Shown here piece after piece: positions 1 through 12,139 of a DNA stretch of 64,000 bases; position 1 is the first letter of the stretch, and each line of letters starts with the position of its first letter. Location: positions 124,001 through 188,000 of the forward strand of contig JAMWFC010000036.1 in assembly GCA_027475525.1 (NCBI GenBank), given 5' to 3'. Below the pieces are notes generated by a model, which made no database searches, was not told where the DNA came from, and was given only the letters and a program-made list of their open reading frames with translations. This stretch comes from Macrolepiota albuminosa (taxonomy: Eukaryota > Basidiomycota > Agaricomycetes > Agaricales > Agaricaceae). A program made the translations under genes and the position numbers.

Positions 1-28
1 TACACCGGGGGTAGCCCCTTCCCCTCGC

Positions 29-1963
29 TCATCCATTGGGGGTGTTATGGTAGCAGTTGTATTTGTCTTCATCAGCAAAATCTGTCGTCCCTGCTATATC
101 CCCAGGGCCTACTGGGCAGTATCTGAGCCAGCCTGGGAGTCGCAAGAAGGGGCAGTTGAACAAGTCATGGTCTGTGAACTTGCAGCCAGTGCATAATGGT
201 TGCTCATTTTCACCAGTCAATGCATAGCCTTTCCCAAATGTGAGGGTTTTAAAGGTGCAGGCTCTCATCTTTCTGTGAAGGAGCTTGTACGTTTCTTCAT
301 CAAGATTGGGGTCATTCTGGAAGTAGATGTTCCAGCATTGAATTGTGTTCATACACTGCTTGATTGGCAGGAAGGCCGCTCTGACATTGAGGATGTCGTT
401 GACAGCTTTGTCAGAGGACAGGTTTGCGTGGTTCTCGATAATTGCTCTTATTTCAGGCGACGTGCAGAAGGTTTTTTTTGCAAGTTCTTCTATCAGTTCT
501 CTCGCCCCTGATGTGTCATTGTATGTCCGGCCTTTTATAGTAAGAATGTATGAGTGCCTGGGGGGGCAGCGTGGGAGGAAGAAGATGGTAGCCTCTGGGG
601 ATGCCACAACTTTATAGTAAGAATGTATGAGTGCCTGGGGGGGCAGCGTGGGAGGAAGAAGATGGTAGCCTCTGGGGATGCCACAACTCAAGGTCTAGAA
701 GTCTATGTGCCTGCTGCAGGTCGAGGCCTATAACCAGGAGGTGGTATGGGTGTGGGTAGTGGTTTTCCCCTCCCAGTGGGAGCTCCTGCTCTGGAAAGAT
801 TATGGCCAGGCTTTCATCATGTTTGATGTAAACCAGGTTTTTTATCACCTTTTTTATCATGTCTCCAGCTTTTGTCTTCCCTGCCTCTGTTGGTTCGTAC
901 TTTGCTCAGTAGAGCCTAGCCCAAATTGTGGGTACTGTAATGTCCTCCCATTCGCTTAGGGTTTCCGTGGCTATATTGAAGGTGGGGCTCGCAGCCAGAT
1001 ATACCTTTGGCCATCCTCCTGGCGGTATTGCGGTCCTCCAGAAACCTTTTCCATTTGTCACCACATCCCCCTCCATTGTCTCGTACCAGAGTTCAGGGTT
1101 GGTTTTTGTCTGTGTTTTTTGGTTCTGATCCTTCATAGGGGTCAGGGTTCAGTGTGGCAACTTCCATTGGGTTGCCTATGCCTCCATTGTCTCAGGGGGA
1201 GTTCTGGGGTCCAGCACGGGCTTTGGCTTGTGTGGGGTTTTGGAAGGGTGCCATTTCTGAGGGGGCTTTTGACGGGAACGGCTTTTTCTTGGGTAGTGAC
1301 GTTGGAGGGGCTGGCACCGGTGCCTGGTTTGCCACCTTTGGGGTGATGCTATCCCTCCTTTTCCCAGTCTCAGCATTAGACATGGTCCCCTCTTTGGTAG
1401 TCTTGAGAGATGTGGTGGTCATAGCAGGGGTGGGGCTGTGGGCTCTCTGGTAGTCACCCTCGTCTCTGCTTGTGTCTGTTCTGCTCTCGGTTGCTTGCCT
1501 CTTTGTCATCCTTTTCTTTATAGGCGAGTCCGAGTGGGGACGCTTGTTCATCTCTGGGCATCTGGACGCTGTCTTCTTGGCCTTTTTGCGGGACTTTTGG
1601 GGGGTTACGGTTTGCCAGCCTTTTTAGGGCATTGTTGAACTCGTTGTTTTGGAGGAGGGCATTGACGTCCTCACTGACGAGTCCTAGTGTGTTGTCGACT
1701 TCTATTCTTTGGATTCCCATCATCTCGACATCCTCTTCCTGGGGAGTTTCCGATGGGGGGACCTTTAGATTGCACTGCTGTGCATCTACCATTTCACTGG
1801 ACAGTTTTGGAGAGGTGCGCTGTGTTGGGGAGCCGGTCACCACTTCCACGTAGAAGCGCTCAGACAGGGGCTGGATAATCTTTCCATGTGTACTCTGGTT
1901 CTGGGAGTGTAGCTTTTGGTTTGCCTTGGCTTGTTGGTTCCTGCTTATTCTTAGGTCTCGCAT
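29..1963 (-). pseudogene. LINE-type gag-like ORF1 protein, broken
   Basis: A series of minus-strand open segments (1963-1454, 1551-1192, 1136-906, 860-612, 691-29) reads as one protein interrupted by frameshifts and stops. The N-terminal part is basic and rich in Ser, Thr and Pro. A central block contains a GGWPKVYLA motif. The C-terminus carries a CCHC zinc knuckle of exact spacing C-x2-C-x4-H-x4-C (CTGCKFTDHDLFNC) followed by a PGW motif. This arrangement is typical of the gag-like first ORF of non-LTR retrotransposons common in Agaricomycetes. No endonuclease or reverse transcriptase ORF is in the window; it would lie to the left, beyond base 1. A 77-bp duplication at 534-688 adds one of the frameshifts. 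The family assignment rests on motif recognition; that it is non-functional is clear from the breaks. Confidence 0.65.
534..688. repeat. 77-bp direct tandem duplication (likely assembly join)
   Basis: Bases 534-611 are repeated exactly at 611-688, a period of 77 bp. The duplication shifts the frame inside the gag-like ORF. It is one of nine tandem duplications in this window with the same 77-bp period but unrelated sequence, which fits untrimmed k-mer overlaps better than a biological repeat. Confidence 0.95.
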
Positions 1964-2024
1964 TTTGTCAGGATTTCCCTCTCTCTCTTTTTTCCTTCTG
2001 ATTTTTTTGGTTCCCAGGTGAGGG

Positions 2025-2619
2025 TTGATACCCAGGTTTTTTGCTTCATTTCTAGTTACTCAGATAGCCAACTTAATTAACATGTTTTACAAAAACCCTT
2101 TGTGGGTGCCTCCACCCTACAGGCTTTTCAGAGGTTGCAGAGGTGCCTTTTTGCACATGCTTTCCTGGAACCATGATGGTGGTTTGGGTTCAAGTTGCCC
2201 CCCTCGTATTTTGAGCTTTGAAATTTTGAAATATTCCCGGAAAACAAGGGAAAATTTCGCTTACTCTGGTACTCACGTATCAGGACCTTGACCTCTGAAA
2301 CATCACCTTGGGCGAAGATTAACGCTTTTGGATGATATGCTGGACAGGGCATGGCTCAATATAGATTGGTTATAGTCAGTTTTCACATTGGTCTGCTGTA
2401 ATCTAAATTCTCGAGGCATACTGGCTAGCGAGATGTGAGCGGACCAAGACATTTCTTCATGTAATTCAATGCCGAACTTCAAATTGACGGACAAGAGGTT
2501 TGGAAAGAAGGCGATTCTACTGGCCTTAGTAGAAGATACATGGGAAGATACTGGCATTGATGTGGATTCCTACAAGATCCTGCCTCACCTTGGAAGGCAT
2601 AGCGGGGTTTGAGTGGGTA
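2025..2619. other. Non-coding, no gene seen
   Basis: This interval lies upstream of the minus-strand gag-like ORF and left of the solo LTR. Short ORFs on both strands show no recognisable motif. It may include the 5' leader of the LINE remnant, but nothing in the sequence fixes that. Confidence 0.4.
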
Positions 2620-2624
2620 GTGGG

Positions 2625-3060
2625 TGTCAGGGGACTCCTCATTTCTTCCTTTTCTCACTCCTTATCTCTTCACTCTCCTTCCATTCATTCTCTTATTTCT
2701 TCTGACATTATTTCATTTCACTGTTTCTATTCTTTCAACACTATCTGTTAGTACTACTCTCAGCCCTTGAGATGCTCTGGTTCTTTAGCCACCATTCAGA
2801 CAAGTGTGGGCCCACTCAGCACCGCTTCCAGACCGCTTATATAAGCCAGAGTTTGCCAGAGTTTGCCCCTTATTTGTACAAGTGTTTGTGTAGGCAATTT
2901 TCGAGTTTTTAAGGTTTTGTTGTACTGTACAGTTGTTTCCCATGCTTCAGAGGCCCCAGAAGTGTCCAACCTGGCATAGGGAATCCCTAGACTTGTTCTC
3001 TTTGGATCTCCCTCTGCCAGCTGTGTGACTGAGCCACAGCCTCTAGAGGTCGCCCTTATA
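2625..3060 (+). mobile_element. Solo LTR, family D copy 1 (TSD GTGGG)
   Basis: This 436-bp sequence begins TGTCAGGGGAC and ends GGTCGCCCTTATA, close to the TG...CA ends of an LTR (the terminal CA has become TA). It is flanked by a perfect 5-bp direct repeat GTGGG at 2620-2624 and 3061-3065. A TATATAAG box lies at 2838-2845. A second copy is found in reverse orientation at 29807-30325 with its own TSD, which confirms the element ends. No internal coding region is attached to either copy, so both look like solo LTRs left by LTR-LTR recombination. The parent element is not in the window. Confidence 0.92.
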
Positions 3061-3065
3061 GTGGG

Positions 3066-5513
3066 CCCTACATGAGAGAAGGGGTGGAATAAACCACCTG
3101 AAGGGCCTTTAGCCCCACACTGTGTGCGTTGATGACACCAACTGTGGTTGGGTGCGCTGGACGTATACGCAGTACAACGCCGTCTCCAGTGCTTGGCGTG
3201 CGTAGTTGTGAGGAGTCCTGACAGGGTCCCGGTGTGCTCGAGTGGAGGTGGTAAAACGGTGCGCTAGATTATAGCACTTCGGGGGCTACCTGGCAGACAG
3301 TAAGTGTCGTGGTTTAGACAAAGATATTGAAGAAAAGATGAGTAGCGCAGCATAGTGTGCCTGTAGGTGGCACCATAAACGATGAAGATGAGATAGACGA
3401 GGCTAGCGCCCGACTTAGTGACGAAGTCAAAGGAAGCTAGTGCGATTTGAACGCTAAGTGTAACTGTGTGTGTGCAAGGGGTTACGATTCATTGTTATAT
3501 ACATGTAAAGTAGCTATTTTATATACTATGCGCTACCGTGTTTGCCAAGATACAAGTCCATCTGCGGCGCTACCTCCTAACACCTCTCCTCGTGGTTTCC
3601 TCTAACGACGACCTGTCAACAGCGACTTTTTGCACATGGATGATGGCGACCAACGGCGTTCTGACCCATGGCGACCAGCGGCGACTCTATATTGGTTTAG
3701 AATTGCATGAGTCTGCTCCCTTTTATTATAACTCCAATTGGCCAGGCTGTTCCGGGGTATGGTCGGAAAATCCTCGACAGACGCCGTGAGCACTAATGTC
3801 AGCGCTACACATTGTACTAGTTCCTGACAGGTCCAGATATCGGATTTAAGTATATTCAGTGCCGCTGTCATTGATCCTTTTAGACTTCTGATTGAAGTGC
3901 CTCGTCAAATGGCGGCACCTGCTGCTGGCTCCTTCTGGAAGTGATCGGGGTTTAGTTAGAGTCCTCTCCCGCCGTCGTGTTAGCGCTATACGTTATGAGC
4001 CTCCTTTGTCCTTGGGATAGGTGAATGGAGTGTGCTGAAGGCTTGGTAGCTAGTGGTTAGGATAACTGTCTAAATCCTGTAGTAGGTTGCCAGAGCTAGG
4101 GCTGCTCTATATTTCCAACTGGTCACTAGAGTCCTCAGTACGTCAAGTGTCAGTTGGCCTATAATGTCCCTTGATGCACTCAGTCCGAGTAGAAGCCTAT
4201 CAGCGTAAAGCATTTCCTCGCGGAGCATAGTTTAGTTATATCATACAACCCGGTTTCAACTCCGGGTGCCCCTGCAACAGGTAGGAGGGAGTTGCGCAAG
4301 GTGACAGCTCTCTCCAAAAAAAAAAAAAAAAAAAATGCCGAACTCTGCCCAAGATCATGGTTGAATGCTGCTGCATAATCACTAACAGAAACAAAATTCC
4401 GGATATCTGTCTCACTGATGGACAGTGAGTGGTCGTGTCACCTGTCGCGCAGACAAAATGTTAAACGAGAGAGGTGCACTTTCAATCCATAGTTACAACT
4501 TGTTAGAAATCAAGCCGAGTATGCACCTAAGATTAGCGTATAAGTTAATCCTCAGTCTCTTCTATAATCGACTCTATTGCACTGTACCTAAGATTAGCGT
4601 ATAAGTTAATCTAAGTGTACAGTGAGTTGTAGGTAATTGGTTAGTTAGTGTAAGTACTCACCCTCAGTCTCTTCTATAATCGACTGAGGGTACTGTCCGG
4701 ATACAACTCTCCTTATATACATGTTTCTCGAACAATGCTCTTTGGCCAAGGTGGCCAGACAAAGCATGTGTGATTAGTGTGACGGTTTGAAGGGCGGCCT
4801 ATTATCTAAGTATGTGTGGTGGCCTTTAGCGTGTATTTCCAACACAACTGGACTCCATCGACCAGACGAAAATCCTGTCGCCCAATGGACGCGGAACAGC
4901 GAGGTAAACCAGGATTGCGTTCCACAACTAACGATGACAGTTATAATGAAAGAGTTTCTCGATCATGGTGCAAAGTGATCGAGCGCTTAAGAAAAAATCG
5001 ACTAAAAATAGGCGAAAAGGATGATTTTTGCTGTTCTCCATTATCACCAAACAGATAACTGGTCATCACTCTCAGGCGGAAGCGGCGAATATGGCCATGG
5101 ATTGAAAGACTGGCCCCTAGATATGCCATCTGTTTCCAACTTCCGAGAAGCTCGCAGTCTCAAGGCACAGGAGATTTTTCTCCTACTAGCCGCTCCGAGC
5201 GCTTAGCAATCATTAATCTTTGAAACTGTTCCTTGGTCATCTCTAGGGGTCCAATCCTTGATCAGAACAGGTAACAATCACCTCAAAATGAATTCCAGTA
5301 TCAATCCACAATGTCAACAGCATCGATGACCTTACGTTTTTCCTCAATCTCCCAAACGACTTATAATCAAGAAATAGAATTTATGAGAAAGTCCCAAATG
5401 ACCCATATGTAACTGGGTACGCGTTACGCAGCTTATCCAGCATGGGTCAGCCTTGTCTCTCCATTAATATCAAACAGATGATGCTCCACAAGTAGACACA
5501 TCAGACTTCGTGT
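3066..5513. other. Long non-coding stretch with degenerate repeats
   Basis: No convincing gene is visible. Three things stand out. Around 4040-4090 there is an A-box-like stretch. At about 4240-4335 there is a T-arm-like stem (ACCCGG...CCGGGT) followed by a run of about 20 A, together suggestive of a tRNA-derived SINE with a poly(A) tail. Between 4525 and 4690 two short direct repeats occur: CCTAAGATTAGCGTATAAG starting at 4526 and 4587, and CCTCAGTCTCTTCTATAATC starting at 4550 and 4662. Confidence 0.5.
4030..4335 (+). repeat. Possible tRNA-derived SINE ending in poly(A)
   Basis: A stretch resembling a Pol III A box (TAGCTAGTGGTTAGGATA, near 4045) is followed about 200 bp later by a B-box/T-arm-like hairpin with a perfect 6-bp stem (ACCCGG/CCGGGT). 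The segment ends in a run of about 20 A at 4315-4335. The pieces are in the right order for a tRNA-derived SINE, but the spacing is large. No target site duplication could be identified and no second copy is in the window. This is a tentative call. Confidence 0.25.
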
Positions 5514-5667
5514 ACCAGCGTACAATGATGGACATTGAGCTGTCAAGGTCGCTTGACCACTAGGAATAGATTGGTGTGTCTGATGCACAAACCAGCGTAC
5601 AATGATGGACATTGAGCTGTCAAGGTCGCTTGACCACTAGGAATAGATTGGTGTGTCTGATGCACAA
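5514..5667. repeat. 77-bp direct tandem duplication (likely assembly join)
   Basis: Bases 5514-5590 are repeated exactly at 5591-5667. The matched length is exactly 77 bp, with different bases on both flanks. It lies in non-coding DNA upstream of the DUF6534 gene. See the other 77-bp duplications in this window. Confidence 0.95.
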
Positions 5668-5804
5668 TTTAAAATATTTATTTGCCCCACCGAATAAGGA
5701 CGATGAGCTTTTGGTTTCTCTCGCTCTTTTCACATCCTCTCTCGCCGCTCTCTGTCTCACCCAGGCAGTTATCAGCTCGTTGTATTACTTTGATTCCTGG
5801 AAGG

Positions 5805-7304
5805 ATGGCCGAAACGCTAGGTCCTTCATTCTCTCCATCAGGTACAATCGGTGCTCTTGAGATAGGGATGGATATATCTATGTTCTTATTCGGTGTGGTG
5901 ACTGTCCAGGTGCACTCATACTACAGGTAAGCTTTGAGATACTGTGGCAGCACCTTGAAGGTTCAACTCTCTCTTAGGAAATTTTCAAATGACCCCTGGT
6001 ATTTAAAAGCCTTTGTGAGTTTTCGTTTGCTTGACGAGAGTCGAAATATGGAAGAACCGCTAGGTCATGGTCATATGGTAAGTTTCACGTGTAAGAAGGG
6101 CTCGGCGAGTAATTTAATGTTTTGTCTTTGTCAGGATCTTTGAGCTGTTCCACACCATTACCATGAGTCACGCATTCTACTACGTAAAGTCAGGGCTTCT
6201 CTACGCCATACTTTTTCTCATTTTTGCATGATGCAGGCCTCAGTTATCAAGTATGGGAAACCTGACGGTTTTATTGAACTTCCATTGACAATGAGATTGG
6301 CGATTATTGCATCAGCCATCATCGGACCAGCTGTTCAAGTAAGCATGTCAAGATACTTGCGACAGAACTTTCAATACTTGTCTATAGGCCTTTTTTGCCA
6401 ATCGCATCCGTATCATGTCTTCTAAATGGATCACAAATTGCATCGGATGGTCGCTATCCATACTTGGGACGATGTTATCCCTACTTCGCTGCATTTCCCT
6501 CATTGCTGCGGCTACTGTTCAATGGGGTCCAAGCAACGTGCTACTTCTAAAGAGCAAGTGGAAGTGGCTTGTTGTTACTTCACTTTCGATTTCTACTGCA
6601 AACGACGTCTTCATTGCAACATCTTTATGTTACTACTTGTGGCGCTGGCGCGACATTCGTATGGCATGGTATGTCACACCATATTCACTCTTTGCGAATT
6701 TATTCTGGCATTTCCGCGCTGAACGAAATATGTAGGTCAAAGTCTGTGATTGACAACCTCATTCTATGGACAATTTGTAAGTACAAGGATTTTTAGTCAG
6801 ACAAAATCTCAAAGGTCGTTCACAACTTTTAGGGACTGGACTTTTGACAAGGTACAACTTTTCTTCATATTTTCTTTTCAATCTCTGTCTTCTCATCATC
6901 GGTTCTTCTAGTTTCGCGACAACAACTTTGTTGATACTGGTATGGACCACCGATTGTCAATACTTCTTGTCATTTAAGATTGTCAAAGTTTATCGCAAGA
7001 AATGATTTTTCTTGGGTGGCGATTCATTTGATAATTTCTCGCTGTTTGTTTTTTTTTTTGAAACAAAATTGTAATCGATCTAACCTCATCATACCTCATC
7101 ATTGAAACAGTGTTCTCCAATTCACTGATGTCATCGTACGTACTTCTTTCTGTTTCTCATCAACCGAGTTTTGATCCCATGAATAGACTGCACGCTCGAG
7201 ATGAATTCCGCACCACCAGTCAGAAATTCAATGGTGTCAATGAGTTACAATATGTTTCACAGAGAACGGCGCGTGGATACTCTTACTTTCTACTGTGTCA
7301 TTAG
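5805..7304 (+). CDS. DUF6534-type multi-pass membrane protein, multi-exon
   Basis: The conceptual protein starts MAETLGPSFSPSGTIGALE and continues through a string of hydrophobic segments. These include the family-typical phrases ending exon 1 (VVTVQVHSYY), then NDPWYLKAF, ELFHTITMSHAFYY, IIGPAVQAFFANRIR, LCYYLWRWRD, DNLILWTI and VFSNSLMSS, with a polar tail. That order matches the DUF6534 seven-helix proteins expanded in Agaricomycetes; their function is unknown. Clear introns start at 5927 (GTAAGC), 6183, 6339, 6671, 6780 and 6851, each with a matching acceptor. One junction, between exon 2 (ending 6014) and the exon starting 6135, does not keep phase in my reading, so a small exon or a lesion is unresolved there. 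The start was chosen at the ATG giving the family N-terminus. No signal peptide is needed for this type of protein. The gene could be decayed. Confidence 0.72.
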
Positions 7305-7710
7305 CTCATAGGGTCCAATAACAGACCACCACTAACATTGCCTTCAACACTGACCAATCTAGTCCTGGTGCTAAGCCTGAGAAGTCTTTGAGGGGATGAC
7401 GAAAAAACTGTAAGAACAAATATTGGAGTCTACCATGGTGAGCCGTGAAGGCAAATGTGTCTCAGTCGATATATTAAACATAAGCTTAGGTGTCTGACAG
7501 GCAGGCCAGAGCATCTTGAAATTTCTACTTCCACGTCGTGTACCCATGTCGAGTCTCTGTAGTCTTTTTAATACCGACAAGCACCCCTGGATAAACAAGT
7601 CCTGATTGAACCCCAGAATGGAGAGATAATTACGAGTCTCACGAAACCCTATAATATTGCATTTATTCGGAATATAATGCATCATGTCAACAGCATCAGT
7701 TTCAAATGTG

Positions 7711-7864
7711 TTGCATTTCAGTCCCTATCGCAAAACTGACATGCGTACAGCCTCAGTGATGGTTGTTTCGAAGGCTATCCAGTGGATTTGCATTTCAGTC
7801 CCTATCGCAAAACTGACATGCGTACAGCCTCAGTGATGGTTGTTTCGAAGGCTATCCAGTGGAT
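7711..7864. repeat. 77-bp direct tandem duplication (likely assembly join)
   Basis: Bases 7711-7787 are repeated exactly at 7788-7864 (L = 77) in non-coding DNA. The rest of 7305-8324 shows no supported gene. Confidence 0.95.
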
Positions 7865-8324
7865 CCGTCAAATTTTCTATCTGTTGGTATCAGGAATAGT
7901 GTCAGAATTGACATGTTTTAAATCTAAGGAAAAATCCTCGGTGCTCTCCACTGAGTGGAGTACAAGCAACAACTTGTTGTAGATAGTACGTCGTCAATAG
8001 ATAGATGACTACATTCAATCTATATATCTGTGGTTCATATTGACGAACTCGTTTTTGTCGCAGATAGCCGACTTCAGAGAGGATGATACGTCAGTGATAT
8101 AAGGTAAGGGGAAAGAACATAGAATATATACACCACCCTTTATCGTGAAGCACAGCATGGGGGACGAGCGCAATAGCATAAGAGAATCACACCTCACAAC
8201 TAGTAATGGGGCAGGAATGGAGCCGCTGCTACACGCTTTCGATATATTACATGGCAATTTATGCTTTCGTGACACGGAACATGCAAGGTCGGCCTCTGGT
8301 CACCTGGACCTTGGCATCAGTAAT

Positions 8325-9164
8325 CTAGACGTATTTCAAATATAGCCGCATCGACAGGGCATCCTCCCCGTCTCCATCTACACCATATCCATACCCATCA
8401 GCTCATCACGAACGGGAGAGACGGAAAATGTAAACTCACAATATTTCTTCTCAACTTTCGCAACTTCAAAGCCGAGCGTGTCTCTATACAACCCAATCGC
8501 AGCCTTGTTGCTCTTCCTCACATGCAACGACACATACTCGGCCTTATAAATATCCTTCATAGATTCCTCTATTCGCCGTGACAATTAGCGTATTCCTCTA
8601 GGCGGAATCACGGCGTACGAGAGAGTATCATCAACTTCTTTGCTAGCCCCAATCTGCGATACGATCTGAGCACTGAAATCGAGTTAACGTGCCCATGAAC
8701 TGGCTGTGGTTCTTTTGCATCTTCATTCCGTTCTTCTCTGTAGCCAACCGACCGATTAGTCCCGCGTAAAAAGGTAGAGTTGTGAGAAAAGAAAACATAC
8801 ATCTTCGCCAGCACATACCCTACGATTCTCCCCTTGTGATCCTCCGCGACGTACGAGATTTGCGGCCATGTCATAGCATGGTATAACCCTATAATAAAGG
8901 TTCAAGTGATCATTCAAGGTTCAGCGCTGGATTTTCCATGAAGAAGGCGCACAAAACTTCATCGCGTAGTTTTCGGGCAGATTCTGCAGGTTCGCAGCCT
9001 GCATACCCATTATATCATCCACCTACGTCGGTCAGCATGAGATACAGTCCGTCACTGTAAACACTCAAGAATCCATACCACTAAAATTGCAGATCTCAGT
9101 ATAGAGTTCTGGAGACCAAAGTTATCAGGAGCACGAACCGTACCCTCGCTAGTCGAATGTTCAT
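8325..9164 (-). CDS. NAA10: N-terminal acetyltransferase A catalytic subunit (Naa10/Ard1)
   Basis: Six exons (9164-9144, 9022-8953, 8888-8801, 8737-8619, 8568-8440, 8377-8325) splice in phase to 159 residues. The protein begins MNIRLAR, continues with [19 protein letters not shown] and [16 protein letters not shown], and ends [16 protein letters not shown], which is almost the family consensus. The GNAT acetyl-CoA loop is present as [12 protein letters not shown] (Q/R-x-x-G-x-A type), as is [19 protein letters not shown]. Naa10 transfers acetyl groups to nascent N-termini exposed by methionine aminopeptidase and works with Naa15 at the ribosome. The last exon is needed to complete the family C-terminus; reading through the last intron instead gives an aberrant tail. 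All introns are GT-AG and short. The gene appears intact. Confidence 0.93.
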
Positions 9165-10292
9165 TTTGGTTGGGAAAGCAAGTGTCACCGAACCCAAATG
9201 GAAATGTATTTCATTAGGTAATCGATCAAATCCTTCTATACAAACACCACACAAATCGGCCGATGGTTGTTGACTCTGACCATACTTTTTGAGATTGAGT
9301 TTCCGTCCAAGTGGCGGAATCTCGGCACATGTTCCCAAAATGGGCTGAGTTCGTAATAACGGTGCTTTACTTTTGAAATATGCCGACAGGAACCACTTTT
9401 CTGATTCTATTGCTCAATTGCTCTGCATCTCATTCGAACGAGCGATACAAACAACAGAAAACCGAGATTCAATAATTTATACTAATTCATTGGCGTAATC
9501 GTGGGTTTACTGTCCGGAAGACAACAAATCCAAGTGTATCTCATGACGCCTTCCGAAAAGTATGTCCCATTATTAAACCCCTTTGATCCGCAGTCGCGCA
9601 AACCATATCTTTCATTGCACATTCCACGCCGGAATACAGTTTTTGACATATTCATCATGTCTTACATCTTACGTCTCCAGATCACTGCGGCATGATCCAG
9701 GTACTGGCAGCTTGAGAACGAGATGATTGGCCGGTAAGACAGCCTCTTTCTATATTTCGTTGTGTGTTTTTCGCATCAAATTTGGTCATCGAGATTCTAT
9801 GCCTTGATTCGCAGAGAGAAAGAAAACACGACTAGTGCCTGTTTTCCTATATAAAATGAGTGTAGGAGGTCTGTCTGAGAACATACGCCATCTTAACTTT
9901 CAACCAACAAGGAATATCCTTACTGATATTGTCCACTACTACACGAACCGACTCAATCAGGCCAGGCCACCATGAGGTTTATTCATAAGGTGGTCATTTA
10001 TTCCATACTTGGCTATTCTAGCAAACTAATGATCCACCAACCTCAAACAACAGAGAAAAGAGACATACAAATCGCCCATCTGGCGCCATGCACTGCTCAA
10101 CTACCAGAATCATCCCAGTCACTATAAATGTCCAAGAATAAAATCAGGATCCTCGTTTGCAGTCCGTCAGGTATATACACACCCTCAGTCTCAAGACAGG
10201 AAAAGTACTGAACATTTCCAGATAGTCGATCCACAAAAGGTGAGCTATTCTATTTTCTTTACGTGAAGTGAAGTCCTCAGACATTTACTCCA
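9165..10292. other. Intergenic, no gene seen
   Basis: This is the spacer between divergently transcribed NAA10 (-) and ornithine decarboxylase (+). ORFs are short and lack recognisable motifs. It probably holds both promoters and the 5' UTRs, but no element can be pinned down. Confidence 0.5.
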
Positions 10293-11930
10293 ATGTCAAC
10301 TCTGAAGACAACAAATACAACGTTGTCATCTTCTGATTTTCACCTTATTCTCTCGTACATGGCGATCACCACTGGTACTGCCTCGACAATTTCATCGGTA
10401 CCATGCTCTATCGACCTATCCCGCTCCGAGCCCCTTCCGCAACACCAAGACAAGGTAGATTTGACTGCTCCACAGGACCGTGTTGATTCTTTATCTACTC
10501 AGGAGACCACCGACATCCTAGCGTACGAAGAATTTACTATCTTCCCTTCACTTCCTCCATTGTACAAAGGGCATCCTGAAGTTCACATGAGAGCTGGTGT
10601 CACGCGGGCGGCCTATCTTGCTGAATCTCATCAGCCAGACGCAGAAAAAGCGTTTCTTGTGGCGGACCTTGGTGAGGTTTATCGTCAACACCACCGGTGG
10701 GTTACATCACTGCCCGAAATCCAACCCTTCTATGGTTCGTGACTATTTCAAGTGTCCGTAACGAAACTTATCATCGCTCGCAGCTGTGAAATGTAACCCA
10801 GATCCTTATGTCATCCGCCTCCTTGCTGCTTTGGGCGCAGGCTTCGATTGCGCATCCAACGGGGAAATTGCCAATGTCCTGAACGTGGGCGGTATCGACC
10901 CTTCGCGCATAATCTTTGCCAATCCTTGTAAGGCTGTATCATTCATCCGGAATGCATCCAAGATGGGCGTCGAGACAATGACCTTTGACAATGCAGATGA
11001 ACTAGACAAGATCGCTCGTGCTCACACCAGCGAAAAACTTGTTATTCGCATCCTGACCGACGATTCAAAGAGCTCAAGCATGCTAGGCCTTAAATTCGGC
11101 GCGCCGTTGGCGATTGTGCCGAAGCTTCTACTAAAAGCACGCGAACTTGGTCTGAATGTCGTAGGCGTCTCGTTCCATGTTGGGAGTGGATGCTACGATC
11201 CATCAGCATATACAGATGCCATAAGGCGTGCTCGTGCAGTTTTTGATATGGGGAAGGAAGCAGGGTTTACTTTTAACCTTTTGGACATAGGCGGTGGATT
11301 TGAGGACGCCCTTTTCGAAGTAGCCGCCGGGTTTGTGACACAAGCAATTGACCAGTACTTCCCTGATCGTCATGGTCTGAAAATCATCGCGGAGCCCGGA
11401 CGATTTTATGTTTCCAAAGCATTCAAGCTCGCTGCAAATATTATTGCTCGCCGGGCACCTCTTGACGACATTCCAGGACACGATCATGTATCATCTGATC
11501 AACCTAGCATCATGTGTAGGTTCAATTGATATGTTATACAAATTCGTTCCTACTAATATTTTCTTCTTTAGATTATATCAACGATGGGATTTACGGTGCA
11601 TTGAACTGTGTAATATTTGACAACAAGACCATCCATCCGTACGTTTTGTCACTCAACGGATCGTTCCACGTCCCCGCATCAGAACCCCAGATTCTCAGCA
11701 GTATATGGGGCCCAACGTGCGATTCTATCGACTGTGTGTCTCCCAGAACTACACTGCCGAGCACACTTAAAGTTGGAGATTGGCTTGGTTTTGACAACAT
11801 GGGCGCCTATACGATCTGTGCAGCCAGTCAATTCAACGGGTTTGAAGTCAGTAATGTAATATATACGCTGGGAGGACCGGAAGCAAACCAAGTATATCAA
11901 GCACTTTCCGCTTTTGCAGGAAATTTGTAG
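10293..11930 (+). CDS. SPE1: Ornithine decarboxylase
   Basis: Three exons (10293-10734, 10784-11515, 11572-11930) join in phase to 510 residues. The enzyme decarboxylates ornithine to putrescine with pyridoxal phosphate (PLP), the first step of polyamine synthesis. Signature residues are visible: the PLP lysine in FYAVKCNPD (created by the first splice), HVGSG for cofactor phosphate binding, LLDIGGGFE, EPGRFYVSKAF, MYYINDG (second splice), the catalytic cysteine in WGPTCDSIDC, and GDWLGFDNMGAYT near the C-terminus. Both introns are GT-AG; the second has a TACTAAT branch site at 11551. The length is typical for fungal ODC. The N-terminal 60 residues are variable, so a start at a later ATG is possible. 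No uORF or antizyme-related signal could be judged. Confidence 0.96.
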
Positions 11931-12139
11931 TGTTTACTGTAGAAATAGCTGTAATTTCTTGTACATTATCCAAGAAGAACGAGTACTATTAAGACGCATC
12001 TGTAGATGTGAACCTAGCTGTATCTGAGGTGTAATCCTTCCTTGCACGTTCAAGCCACAACCACCTTCTGACCTTGACTGATCTTTATTTAGCTCTACCT
12101 TTCAATAATGGATGTTGCACAACGTCCCGTCAGAAAAAC

